64,000 bases of DNA from Nymphaea colorata (GCF_008831285.2 NC_045142.1:12598716-12662715); one strand, 5' to 3'. Shown: positions 34,701 to 46,020, counted from the stretch's first letter. Notes: generated by a model from the sequence alone, not told the origin. Numbers and translations are program-made.

Positions 34701-37033
34701 ACAACACATTTATGACAAATAACAAATTCATAATAACATAATAAACATCTATCACAACTTTAAAGTTTAAACTTTAAAGCAATGTTATCCGTATCATATA
34801 GGTTTTGTGTTCGAAACACGATACGCGTGCGTATCGCACCCGTATCGCACATATCATGCGATACGAGGGACATATCGTACGATACATGCGATACACCCCC
34901 GTATCGTACGATACGGGGGTAAAATGAAAAAGGGGCCCGACGGCCCTTTTTTTGCGTCTTATTTTGAAACATACGCTCCTCTCTCTCTCTTTTCTTGTTT
35001 CTTATTTTGCAAGAGACGTGGGAGGGCGAGATTTTCTCCATTTGCATCAAGATTTGCCGGTGAAGAAGCTTTATTTCTCGTTGTGGGGAGTCTCGGGACA
35101 GTAGGAAGCTTGGAGAAAGAGGGTTTTTTGGTTTCTAACACCAAGAAGGTAAGAAATAACTCATTTTTGCTGTTGAATCGTTCATTTCTCTTATTTTCTA
35201 CATTTATTTGTATGTTTTTACTTGTTTTGTGAAGATATAATGTCGGATCCTGCATGGCAGTGGTGTACAAGGGTGAATCCCAAAGATAGGTTAAGAGTTA
35301 AGTGCAATTATTGTAAGCAAATCATATCAGGAGAGAGTTTTGCTTGTTCTTTCGGATTTTTTTAGAATTTTTCTGATTTTTTTCTATTTTTTATAATTTT
35401 TTAATATTTTTTACAAATTAAAAAATTAATTTTACGGTACGTTACGATAAATTTACGATACGTTACGATACGGCATATAGGTCGGCCCGACCGATACGCG
35501 ATACGATACGACAATGATAACATTGCTTTAAAGTGTTTTAGGTTACATTACAAGTTTACAACAAATAATATATTATGATTATCATCAATCAAGGTCCCAT
35601 CATCCCCACGGGCCATGAGTAAACCTTCTTATTGACAAGCGAGTTCTCCTCTAAATCGATGACTTATCACATAAAGGGCAATTTTTGTAGAAAAACTAGT
35701 AAAACTTCCCCTCTCACAACTTTTAGACATGTTTAGAAAGAGGGAGAGAGAGGTTCTTTTGTAAAAAAACCACAAAAAATAATTTTATCCTTGTATCATA
35801 TGATACGGGGGTTTATCGGACGTATTGTATGATACGGTCGCGTACTGCATGATACAGCCGATATGCCTACGATACACAAATGTATCTAGGCATACCGTAT
35901 AAGTTTTCCAAACCTATACGATATGTATTGCACAATACGGATAACACTGGCTCCATGTTTATTGTTCACCAGTAGCAAAACCAATCAGCCCCATAGTTCA
36001 TCCTGTCTCTATTTCTCTCTCCCCCTCTCTAAAAACTCTTCTTCTTCTCTTACCTTATGGTAAATTGAAAGCTAAGTGACTAAAGCTCCTTATTCATATT
36101 TTCATAAATAAACCTTTCAAGTTTCCTTGGCCCACCGAACTTATTTGTAACTTTCCCAACCGTCCTAAGGCCTCTTAGAAACTGTTAAGACTTCATAAAA
36201 TGGCAAAGTTTCCCTTGCCTGGTGCGTAATCAGAAAAGCTAAATTTAAAACAGAAAACAGCAATTTTTAGAATCTGCATATAAATATAGTCCCATAACCT
36301 TGCACTAATGCAAAAATAATTAAATTTTTTGTTCTATGCAGGTATGCACTAGAAAGATAACAATAAATTGCATGTGTGTGCTGAGTGCACACATATGCAG
36401 TTATGCACACATATGCATGAGAGAGAGAGAGAGAGTTTTATCATTTTAATCTGATTTTAAGTATAGTTATATTTAAGTTGGTAAATAAACTAGTAGAGAA
36501 GTAACACATCTTCACTGTGAAAATGCAAGTGTGGCTTTTGCAACACTATTCAGTCAGGAGGACATTTGACTAGGAAGGGCTGCATTTTGAAAAAACACAA
36601 GACTGGATTTAACAATATAGCTCATAAAAACACTACTTAAGAATGAAGTTACTACGTAAGTCACTAAGAATTCCCATCTTATATACATGAACACTGATGG
36701 GGAAAAATTGATACAAGATAAGCCACACATTTTAATGAAATATATATCATTTATCAAGAGATGCCGGTGGAGATTGTGATATTGAACAAGAGACAACACG
36801 TTGCACAAGCTCATCTACTATTGCCAAGAAAAAAAAAGGCCCCATAAAATTTTACCATGATTCCTTTTACAGACCAAAAGCAACAATTACTAGCATTAAC
36901 ACATGTCCAACTGTGACCATTGTAACACTTACTACCAAGTAAAGCAAAATGCAATCTAACGCATGGGAGAAGGCAAAAGACTGACTTGTTCGATATCTCG
37001 CTCAGCACTTCCATAGCCAGCAAGATCTGCCAT
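25714..37033 (-). CDS. PRAF: PRAF-type protein: PH, RCC1 repeats, FYVE, coiled coil, BRX (1080 aa, 10 coding exons)
   Basis: Exons, all minus and in phase: 37033-36986, 31927-31841, 31546-31457, 31337-31251, 31083-30967, 30055-28280, 28174-28004, 27896-27750, 27351-26816, 25897-25714. The start [16 protein letters not shown] leads into the PH domain (about residues 17-135: [41 protein letters not shown]). Seven RCC1-type blades span about 235-615 ([17 protein letters not shown] and similar). The FYVE zinc finger is at about 619-685 ([22 protein letters not shown]; the usual HHC is HNC, as in plant PRAFs). A coiled coil covers about 775-840, and BRX about 990-1053 ([36 protein letters not shown]). 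The length is normal for the family. PRAFs bind phosphoinositides and are proposed to act in membrane/small-GTPase signalling; that role is family knowledge. Intron 1 (5.1 kb) hosts nested hAT elements. Confidence 0.93.
27418..27720. repeat. Microsatellites and a short duplication in a PRAF intron
   Basis: Within the intron between 27750 and 27351 there are (GT)n at 27418-27454, (AC)n at 27520-27534 and (GA)n at 27612-27642. The GT and AC runs are complementary and could form a hairpin. AGTAACTTGTGATGCTTAGT occurs at about 27582 and again at about 27723, the second copy abutting the splice donor. Confidence 0.75.
34497..35949. mobile_element. hAT MITE of the palindrome family in PRAF intron 1 (outer)
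   Basis: It starts CAATGTTGTAAAGG and ends GGATAACACTG, with perfect 8-bp target duplications GCTCCATG at 34489-34496 and 35950-35957. The left subterminal part (CGTAACGTCCCGTAAACG) resembles the 3' end of the autonomous-type element. The right part carries degenerate GATACGG/TATCGGACG repeats. Without the nested copy it is about 700 bp. Confidence 0.82.
34780..35525 (+). mobile_element. hAT deletion derivative keeping the BED exon (inner, nested)
   Basis: Ends CAATGTTATC and GATAACATTG are a perfect 10-bp inverted repeat, flanked by perfect 8-bp duplications CTTTAAAG (34772-34779, 35526-35533), so it is the younger of the two insertions. Palindromes TATCGTACGATA are at 34873 and 34902. At 35240-35338 the plus strand reads [20 protein letters not shown] then [13 protein letters not shown], matching the BED-finger start of the transposase at 13819. 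Sequence then jumps straight to the 3' terminal region: an internally deleted, Ds-like copy. Confidence 0.88.
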
Positions 37034-37107
37034 TCCATGAGAAACAATTGTGAGGAAGCCGCGAAGGAAGCCAGCGCAGCGGCATCAGGTTGAGCCACTA
37101 TTCCCCT
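37034..37107 (-). promoter_or_regulatory. 5' UTR part of the PRAF start exon
   Basis: An acceptor (TGGCTTTCAG then GAGGGGAATAG) lies 74 bases before the start ATG, so the start exon seems to be spliced to at least one upstream non-coding exon. An ATG eight bases before the chosen one is out of frame; the chosen ATG gives the family's usual N-terminus. Confidence 0.55.
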
Positions 37108-37473
37108 CCTGAAAGCCACATTTTCCCATTATTCAAGAGTTTACTGCTCACCAATTACCAAAATCCATCAAAGATTTTAACCAGCCATAGTACTCACGTA
37201 AAAAGCACAACATGCACCAAAAAGTCTGCATCTTTCAAAGAATAAATAGTTACTAAGGCCCCTCAAATGTTTTTCAACCATTACATTCCAATGGAAGATT
37301 AAAAAATTATTAGCTTGTAAACAATTTTGAACGTATAGCAGTATAAGACCAACATCTAAAGGAACTCAAATTGTGAATCTTAATTTCAAAAAATTGAAAA
37401 AGGTATTTCCTGATTCATAATTCTTCAGCTAGATCAATTCCTCAAAATGCAGGCAACAAAAAGAAGGTGAAAC

Positions 37474-38433
37474 CTATGTCACATGGGTGCGGGTACGATA
37501 CGGGTACGGGGATACGGATGCGGACATGGCAATTTCCAAAATTTTTGGATATGTGGATATGGCTAATTTTATATGGTGACAAAATGAAAATTCAAAACAA
37601 AAAATATGGAGACAAGGCAATTGACAATATCATCTATGGCTTAGCAGTTAACTGCAAGCTCTTCCTTGCCTTCTCTTTCAAATCTCTAAAAATTAGTCAA
37701 TTTATTGGTCAAAAAATTTGATTTTCTTTCAAAGATAAATATGAAAGAGGTGGTGCTCGGGAAAGAAAGGGAATGAACCAGGGAATCGACATAAAATCAA
37801 AATCTATGAAACACGTAATAATAATGATGGATGTCAGACCTCAATAATTCCGTAGGGCCTGTTTGCCGTGAAACTTTAACTCAAATTTCATAAAAAAAGA
37901 ATAAACAACAAACAAACGTAAAACATTTATTTCAGGAGTGTTTAGGCCGTTCTGGAGGTTTGATACACCTGTTTAGGGTGAAACTTTAATGCCGCTTAAA
38001 AGAGCACACTTTCTCCCCTTCTCGTTTTGCTCTGCTCTCAACCACAGCAGTTTACCTAGCTTTTCTCTCAACTGCGACACCTCTTTCCTTCTTCGTCATC
38101 TTTTCCCTTCGCTCATCCTTATCGGCAGCCTACAGCATTCCTCCTCCCATTACATCTTTCCGGCAGGAAATAGGGACTGAGATGCCGTGGAAGCCTACGC
38201 ACTAGCTGCCGAAGTACTCTTTTGGGTAATCGTCGCCAGTGAAGTGGAAGAGGCTGAGTGCATGTCGGTGAAGTGGGGAGAGGTCGACATAAAATCGGGT
38301 GTTTGTTTGGGTTCGGATCGGGTCTGATCCAGACCCAATCCAAAACGTATCCACCACGTATCTATATATGAATTCCCGTATCGAAGTATAGACACGGGTA
38401 CGTGGGCTAAATCCACGTATCCGTGTGTCGTAG
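37474..38433. mobile_element. Second hAT family, 960 bp, perfect target duplication
   Basis: Ends CTATGTCACATGG and CCGTGTGTCGTAG form an imperfect inverted repeat. Perfect 8-bp duplications GGTGAAAC lie at 37466-37473 and 38434-38441. The related duplicate at 57040-57060 keeps the uninterrupted site, which proves an insertion. No transposase is present. The interior has a direct repeat (CCTGTTTG-CGTGAAACTTTAA and a near copy about 120 bp on) and GTACG/GATACGG motifs near the ends. Confidence 0.85.
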
Positions 38434-39032
38434 GGTGAAACACAAAGTCCTGAAGAGCCAAGATGAGCAAGCAAAGAGGAACAAACAATTGGCAGGGAGA
38501 AAAAGGAGTAAAATTTTTCTGTTGGAATTCATGATTCCTTGAGTTCTGATGTTAAACATGATTCCTGTAACAGATCTGTGAGAGTCATGATCCCTTAGGA
38601 ACAGCCCAAGAAAAGAAAGAAAAAGAAATGCCACCCATAAGATGGAAATGGGCGAAGCATCGACATCAGTAATGAACAGACGAGCTTCAGTCTTATTGTT
38701 GGAGGAATTAAAGTTCTACCAGATTTTCTGAAATAACTGAAACTTCCTTCCCTTTCTCTGTTGCCACTTTTTTCCATGTTTGACTTACCCCTAATTTTCA
38801 AGAGCTTCTGATGTCGACAACTTAAGGTCTCACCAATAATTATTGCCAGACATACCCAAACCAAAAAAGAATGGGCCCATGTGGCTGACATGCTATTGTA
38901 TGCCATTGGAGTCAAAAATAAAGAGCTCTTAGTTCTTCCTGCATGGTGAAAAGGAATCTCAAGCCACATGGATACCTCATTCTAACCATTGTCACCGAAA
39001 ACATGTTTTCTTTTGAAAAAAATGTGTATAAT

Positions 39033-39774
39033 CTATGTCACATAGGTGTAAGGTGCGGGATGCAGGTGCGGGTGCCAAAGCGGCACATCTCAAAAACATT
39101 AAGTGTGGCGGTGCGACGATGGTATTTATTATTATTATAAATAATTTATTATTATAATATACATATATCATATATATGACAAAAAATTGTCTATAAACCA
39201 CAAAATTATCAAATAACCAAATCAAAATTGCAATTTGCAAATCATGATATCATTATCAATCATCAATTCAACAAGAAATATTTTATTAATCATGACTCTC
39301 TCAATCTTCATCTATTGTTTCTCTAGTTCTTATTGCTGACTATCACCCCCCATCTCTCGTTTTCTCATTGCGGGCCACCTGCAGCCCGAAAGTCCCAGAG
39401 GCCACCCGCATCTCTCACCGCTTGAAAGCCCTGTGCATATCTGAGGTTACTCTCTCTTTCTATGTTTCGTACTCTATCGATGTGTCTCAGAGGAACAATC
39501 AAGTGTAAAACGGAGGCAGGTGAAAAGACACATCGATAGAGTAGGGGAAAATAGGAGGGAAAGCAAGCAAGGGAAAGAAAAGCAAAAAGGAAAAAAAGAG
39601 GGAGAAAGAGGAGAAAAAAAGAAAGAGAAAGAAAAAAAAGAAGAAGAAGAGGCAGGTGCAGTCAGCAGCATTTGATGTGTGTTGACTACACATGATGCGC
39701 GTCGGAGCCACACCAGCATTTGTGTCATGTCGATGCAGGTGCAGCACCCTAAATGAAGAGTCCATGCGACTTAG
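39033..39774. mobile_element. Probable older member of the second hAT family
   Basis: The left end CTATGTCACATAGGTG matches that of 37474-38433. The reverse complement of the right end is CTAAGTCGCATGGACT. Both subterminal parts contain GTGCGGGTGC/GATGCAGGTGCAGCACC-like repeats. Flanking 8-mers match poorly, as expected for an old insertion. No transposase is seen; purine-rich low complexity fills 39540-39650. Confidence 0.55.
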
Positions 39775-40384
39775 GATATGACAAAGAAATATTGCAGCCA
39801 TATGCATCTAATAGAGAAAGAACCCACAAGCTATGGAAGAGGTTAAAAATAGAAGTGGATGATGGCCGCTGATTGCTCTGCCATGACCATGAAGCATATT
39901 ACACTCGGTGCATGTTTAAGATAAAAGGGCATCCTTAACAAATTCACAATGCATGGTGAATTTTAGTCAATTATTCTCCTTTTTTGCCTCACTTTTACAA
40001 AATTTATTCGTTTTCAGCATATAATTTAAAATGTAACTTCCAGTTAATTTAAGATTTAAGAAGTAAAATGATACAAAGCCAGGAAAGAAGTCAAGGTCAA
40101 TAAAGGACAGGTTTACCTAAAGATGAGAAACCTAAAAAGTATGTCTCATCAAATAAATTTCAAAATCATGTATTACAGTTATGCATGTTCCCTGACAAAC
40201 TTTAGCATCAAACATGCTCAGAATCATGTAAGTGCAAAAAATATAAAAAAGCCTTATTATTGTGCCAACATAACTCCTTGTTCCTCTTAAGTTGCAAGAG
40301 TGTGATGAATGTAAAACAGATATAGTGACCATTGAAATACTAATGCACTTAAAACCTGACAAAAATTAAGAGTAAGCAACTTAC

Positions 40385-40448
40385 CACCAAGTTGTTTGGA
40401 CCATCAGCTAGCCATAATCGACCCGTAGCCTCTATCTCTGACATGAAT
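40385..40448 (-). pseudogene. Rab3GAP catalytic-subunit N-terminal exon, second of a pair
   Basis: Between acceptor CCTCAG and donor GTG/GTAAGT the minus strand reads FMSEIEATGRLWLADGPNNL plus V. It splices in phase with the exon at 40584-40627, with the arginine codon split across the junction. Together they give the N-terminal SSWERF-SEIE block of Rab3GAP catalytic subunits. The next expected exons are not found downstream before PRAF, so this is a gene fragment or a gene split by rearrangement. Confidence 0.7.
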
Positions 40449-40583
40449 CTGAGGACAAAATCCATAAAAACCATAGATGAGAATGATGTCGTTGCTTCTG
40501 AAATTTAACAATTTGGTGGAGTATTTTTCACAGAAAATATGCATTTAAAATCAAGCAACCATCAGACAAATGAAGTGCAGTAC

Positions 40584-40627
40584 CTCTCCCATGAAGATGC
40601 AAGTGTAAAATCATCAAATCCTTCTGG
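40584..40627 (-). pseudogene. Rab3GAP catalytic-subunit N-terminal exon, first of a pair
   Basis: Acceptor TTGCAG and donor AGAG/GTACTG bound a 44-nt exon reading PEGFDDFTLASSWE plus a split R. DDFTLASSWERF is the conserved N-terminus of plant Rab3GAP catalytic subunits, acting on Rab GTPases. The two exons total 36 codons without a stop, so this part is well preserved, unlike the C-terminal relic at 18954-19428. An upstream start exon was not identified. Confidence 0.7.
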
Positions 40628-42200
40628 CTGCAAGCAACATAGTATACGTAGTGTCATAAACTAAACACTATAAATCAGAGACTATTGAACATAGAAATAC
40701 TACAGCTAATAAGACTGATGATGCTAACGGCTGTTTTCGTAAAGGTTGATCATAGTGACAGAAGTTGCATGGGGTGTACTTCAATATCACCAGTTAATCT
40801 TTTCTTTTTAGGCAGTGACATTTGCATGTCTGGACAAGAAAACCGACGAAACCGTGGAAACCCAATATTTTCCTTCAAATAACACACTAAAAGAATTTTT
40901 AGAAAAACGAAAAAAACTAAAGCAACGCTATTCCGTTCATGAGCCTCGTTCTGTTTCAGGAGAATATGTGTGCTTCAGCATATTCTTTGGTGGTTTAACT
41001 TTTTAACATGTCGAAGCATGTCAAGAGTCATAATAAGTTTTAGCCTCTCGCGCTCATAAAAGAAAAACATTCAGTCTCTGTAATCTGTATATGAACAACA
41101 TCCGTTTCTTCATTCCCTATGTATTAATAAAATCCTCCTCTTTAGCGATCATGAACATAGAAAAAGTACACATTCAACTTCTTGACTTGGTGAATGACTG
41201 GCACCAAATGACCCATTCCTATTTGGATGATATGGATGATGCTTGGAAGACAGGTGTCAGGCAGTGCAATTGTTCAATTAGCCTGAGTGGCAGTCACAGG
41301 CTCATCAACCTGAGAATTAGCATAGGCTTCTAGAAATGTGGTGCAAGAACACCACGAGGGCCAACTGCAATGAAACGTTCCAAAAGCATATAAAAGCTTC
41401 TGCTAAGAGAAGGCATGGATCTCATATATGGAGTAGAAGCCCCAATACCACGACAAGAACAAACTGCTCCCTTACATCCCCCTTCAGTTTTACACTATCA
41501 TCCATAACCCATTAGGAACCACGTTTGCAAAAATTACCATAAGATGCAATCCCTAAGCCTAAGAATTCAATACTAGGAAATTTACAAAATCGTGTTTGCC
41601 TTATATAAAATTCATACTAACAGATGAATACCAACTGCATCAGATCTCAGGATTAAGGCTACAGAGGATCGGTTATAGAAACAAAAAACCAGATAAATTA
41701 ACAACAACCAGGGGTCAGGATAAACTCTTCATGACGTGTCAATGCCTCCAAAGCGAATCCAGAACAATAGAAACTAAATTATCTTATATTGCACACAAGA
41801 ATGAAAAATTAGCACACTTTCGAAGCCATGATCAAACCAAAAGAAAATTCATGCTGGCCCATGCTTAAGGATGAACTTGATCAAAAGAACGGCTGATTTC
41901 AGGTTACCCCGTAAGACGAAAAAGGCTCTCTCTCTCTATGTAGACCCTGGTGGACGATGCCATGGATGGAGAACTATAGATGCATTTTGCCGAGGACGCA
42001 CATAGAACAACGGATGCTCGTTAAATTCAGCAGGGCTAACATGATGAAATGGTACGGACAATACCAGACTCAAGGGTTTTCATTGCAAGTTTGAGAGCTA
42101 GAAAGGAGGATGACACAAATTACCGTCTTCGTACTTAATTGGGGATCTTCATCACAGCATGTTTACGAATCATAACCAAAAAACAAGAAAGAAGGATCAG
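40628..42200. other. No gene recognised
   Basis: AT-rich DNA, probably intron or spacer upstream of the Rab3GAP exon pair. Short frames at 40685-41333 and 41596-41868 have no recognisable domain or splice support. Confidence 0.4.
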
Positions 42201-42210
42201 TTCATAGTAA

Positions 42211-42650
42211 TAGTCACAAATAACGTCTCGGAGTTTTAAATGGCGAGTTTTTTCTCGGGTATAATACGGTTAGCTTGAAAAAAACGAAAAAAAAAAGCTG
42301 AAAAAATACAGTAAATTTTTAAAAATTTTAAAAAACTAAAAATGAGGAGACAATAAAATAAGTGAGAAACTAATAACACAAAGTCACAAACATCAAAAGA
42401 TAATAGATTTGCAACAAATAAAAAATAGAAAATGAAAGAAAACTGTTTGGCATTAAAAAAACAAAAAAAATGAAAAATGTGAAAAAAAATGAAAAAACGA
42501 AAAAAAACGCATTAAAAACGGGTTAAAACCGTGTTTTTTTCCTTTTTAACGTTTTTTTCCAAAAAAAAAACTCATTTTTTTAGTTTTAAACGGCCATTTA
42601 ATTTATCACGTTTTTTTCATAGTTTTTTTTTTCCAAAAAAACTCGTTTTT
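42211..42650. repeat. Second copy of the TAGTCACAAATAACG repeat
   Basis: The block starts TAGTCACAAATAACGTCTCG and continues with GTTTTAAATGGCGAG and TTCTCGGGTATAATACGG, matching the repeat that starts at 22006. Then follow A/T homopolymer-rich segments and palindromic AAAACGG/CCGTTTT strings. The right end is unclear. Confidence 0.45.
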
Positions 42651-42889
42651 CTGTGAAAATTTCATACTATAGTATAGCAACCATAACAAATTGCTTATAA
42701 TATAGCAATCACGGTTAAGCAACTCTGTTGGTCTAAGCATGCAACTCATAAATGGTCTAAGCATCAGTTTTCTAGATTCTTGATATATAATAGACAATGT
42801 GATCTACAACATTGGTTCGTAGGCACGAAGCAACAGTACAGGCATTTAATAGTACGAAATCAAAGAGCCGGAGGTCTCTGCAATGTATT

Positions 42890-43650
42890 TACCTACGTCA
42901 TCGACAAGTGATTCGATGGTGGGCGACGATTCCTCAGGCACAAACAACTTTTAGACGTCGAGAAGCGAGCGAAGAGGAGGCCGGACTGCGCCTCGTTTTT
43001 CAGGTCCACAACCAAAATAAGATCAATCTCTGCACTGTACAAGGAAAAAATGCAAAACCCAAACTCTTCAATGTAGTTACCTGTGCCTATTCCTCAGGCA
43101 GAGCAGAGGAGGGGCGGCGACGATTCCTCTGGTGGAGCAGAGGAGTCTGCGACGTCTGTAGAGGAGGACGATTGCTAAGGCGGAGCAGATGAGTCTGCGA
43201 CGTTGAGAAGAGGATGCGCGACGACGATGCTCAGGGGCCGCTGCGAATGCTCTCCTCTTTCTGAAGAGAAGGTCGAAACTTCGTCTGATTAGGGCACCCA
43301 AATCCGTCGGAAAAAGGGGAAGGGCGATGGGTAGGGAAGGGAAGCGAGGATTAACAAAAACAAAAAAGAGGGAAACGCTCACCTATTTCTGTTCGACGTC
43401 GTAGATCTTCGTCTGGGTTTTCAGGCGGTGGGTGGCATTGCAGCTCTCTTCCCTGCAGCACAGAACTTCACTCATCGTCTGCTTAGGACACCCAAATCCG
43501 TCGGAGAGGGGAAAGGCGATGGGCAGGGAGGAAAAGCGAGGATTAACAAAAAAAAAAAACGAAGCTCTCTTCCCTGCTGCCTGGAAGTTCCACATTCGTC
43601 GGGGAGAGGAAGGATGATGGGCAGGGATGAGAAGCGATGATGATAGTTTT
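42890..43650 (-). promoter_or_regulatory. GC-rich first-exon/promoter-like region with tandem repeats
   Basis: GC content rises sharply here. Minus-strand donor-like sites (GACGTAG/GTAAATAC near 42890, CAGG/GTAACTAC near 43078) suit non-coding first exons of a minus-strand gene, either PRAF or the Rab3GAP exons. Three degenerate copies of a roughly 75-85 bp block (CACCCAAATCCGTCGG ... GGGAAGCGAGGATT) occur at about 43286, 43488 and 43580, and CGTCGCAGACTC(A/C)TCTGCTCC repeats lie at 43145-43205. No TATA box can be assigned with confidence. Confidence 0.4.
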
Positions 43651-45240
43651 TCAGCCTGGAATTGATCCGAGGGAGGTAGGGCGAGGAGGAGAGAAGGGGA
43701 ACCGCGGGAGAGACGGGACAAGGGTGCGATCGACCCCCTTTTTTCGCTCAACTTGTGCTATTTCCTGAGCCGTCGGATCGCCCTCATCCAACCGATGCTG
43801 TGACAATTATTGTTTAGAGTCATTTTCTCTATGTAAATACATATATACATATATATATATATATGAGCGCCTCATAAACATTTGTTCACTCACATAGTTT
43901 TTATCAGATATAATTGAAAAGGCTAGTGCCCTTTTTGCTCAACCACCAGATGAACCTAGCCCTTTTCTTTCATGTTGAGTCGTTGACTGATGAAGACGAC
44001 TGATTGTCATATTGCAGCTATAACTGCTGCATGTGCCTGCCAGCATGGATCAATAAAAAAATATTTTTTTGATATGATTTAATATATAATATAATTAATT
44101 ATAATAAAATACATATAATTATATACATAATAATATTAAAAATAAGTGATTGGGTCTACTCGACCTAACCTAATAATTCATTGGGCACTTTGGCACCCAA
44201 TTTCAGGGTCCGAGCCCAAGTTAGAGTGGGCATCAGGGTACCTTAGTATAAGATTGAGTCCGGCTAGGTATCTAGTACTCGTTAGGTATTCTACCTAATG
44301 TTCACCTATAACTATATGCCAAATTTGTTTTAATGTCTAATATAAGGGTTTTGAAGAAGTAGGGACAAAGATGTGAGGCTTTTTTTTTTTTATTATTCAA
44401 AATCACATATTCAAATTTGAATTCAAACGAGCAAAAAGCCATGGCATACCTAAATTTGATTGTTACAACTGCAAGCAAATCCGGTGTTGAATCCAAATCG
44501 CAGTGGAAATTTTGATACATCTAAATCCACATTCCAGTCCCAGACTCCCAAATCAACTATTGTTAATATTGAAAGCCACACCTAGAATACATGCACAGAT
44601 AGATCCCTTTATCGTTTTGCATTATAGTATAAAATATTATTTAAGTGGATATTCCACAGAATCCGAATGGATTTTATTTTCCAATACTGAACCTTATGTT
44701 AATTTTTATTCATGTTTCAGTTCCTGCGGTCTAGTTAATTTCTTATATAAGATCCATTGACATTCTTATGAAGAACAAGGTTCAACTCATTCGTTGTCCC
44801 TTTGATCACAAAGGTGAACTTCAACCACAAGACTTACACCATGAGAAGACAATAAAGTGGTAGAGAAGTGAGACTTCTTTTGATGTCTTAAACTTTGATG
44901 GCAGCCTTCATATTCCCCTTTTGTTGCTTATCAAGTTTGATTGTGAAACAGAGTGGGAAAAAGCCGGACCGGAAGGTATGACTGGGCTCCTTTTTTTTTT
45001 TTCATTTTCTCCAACAATCTATCAAACGGTTGAACGTGTTTGAAAGAAGAGACAAAATATCTGACGAAGACAAAAATTATTGGGAAAAGGAATTTTCAAC
45101 ATGTTTTGGTGCAGGTGTCACGATAAGCAAATATGAACGAGGGAAATAATACTGTCAAGACAGAGCGTTTCTTACATGGAAATGGACAGTCTTAGCGGCA
45201 CTATAGGGGTTTTATCCTAGATTGAGCAAAACCCTGATAT

Positions 45241-45417
45241 CAGGGTTGGAGCCAAGGGAGAGGGGCCGCATGGGTCTTCTTGGGCTCACCTCAAATTTTT
45301 TTTTAAAAAAAGAAAAAATTTACTTATTTTATAAAAAAGATTCAAAAATGATATTTCGGTTTATTTAGAAACTTTAATTAGACCCTCTTCATAAAAAATT
45401 TCTGGTTCCTCTCCTGC
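45241..45417. mobile_element. Small hAT-type MITE (177 bp)
   Basis: It starts CAGGGTTGGAGCCAAGG, like the CAGGGGCGGAGCCAGG ends common in plant hAT MITEs. The reverse complement of its end is CAGGAGAGGAACCAG. It interrupts flank sequence that is continuous in unit B (near 25175). Flanking 8-mers CCTGATAT and CATGACAC share five positions. Confidence 0.6.
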
Positions 45418-45659
45418 ATGACACCATAGACTTTGGGCATTCTTTGTGTGAGTTTTGTTTTAAATTTGGTGACTGAATTTCTAAGTATTTTGAAAGCATG
45501 TTTTTAAAAGCTGTGACTGCCAAAAGGAACACCAATGAGACCTGGGATCATAGCTGTTGAAATGTAACAAGCAGTATATCTTTATAATTCTATTTCAGGG
45601 TAAAACAGAATGGAAATGTACAAAGTGAACAAATACAAGAGAACTCATCCTCATGATCA

Positions 45660-46020
45660 AAAGCACCAGGCCTGCTGGATAAGTTATCGGGCCGGCTTGG
45701 GTGGGCCCGATTAAGCCTAGTTCAGTTTGATAAGATTTTTTTAATCTATATTTTATTGATTTTTATATATAATTATAATATTTTATTATGATTAATTATA
45801 TATATTATTTTATTTTAAAAAATATATATATTTTAATTTAATTGGGCAGGCCTCAAGATCAAACTTAGGTTTTAAGTGTCGGCTGGACTCAAGACTGGAT
45901 TTCAGGTGTCAGGCAGGCTCTGGACTCAAGACTGGGTTTCAGGTGTCAGGCAGGCCTGAGCCTGTCTCCTTGTCCGGTCGGGTCAGGCCGGGCTGGCCCG
46001 ATGCAGGCTTAGGCTTACCC
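45660..46020. mobile_element. Degenerate MITE-like insertion with GGCCCG-rich ends
   Basis: Inserted relative to unit B, it has GC-rich ends (ATCGGGCCGGCTTGGG on one side, GGCCGGGCTGGCCCGATG on the other) and a TATATAATTATAATA-type core, like 1465-1777 and 52872-53192. A direct duplication (GGATTTCAGGTGTCAGGCAG and near copy) lies at 45897-45955. Clean ends and a target duplication are not visible. Confidence 0.5.

Noticed and set aside
38595-38969. 124-codon minus-strand frame upstream of PRAF
   Set aside because: The paralogous sequence at 57190-57430 is not conserved as a frame, and composition is not coding-like.
39540-39650. Purine-rich run as a possible regulatory element or CRISPR-like repeat
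   Set aside because: Simple AAG/GGA low complexity without regular units or spacers.
40685-41333. Three plus-strand frames of 63-80 codons
   Set aside because: No domain, AT-rich composition, and they lie opposite the Rab3GAP/PRAF strand with no splice support.
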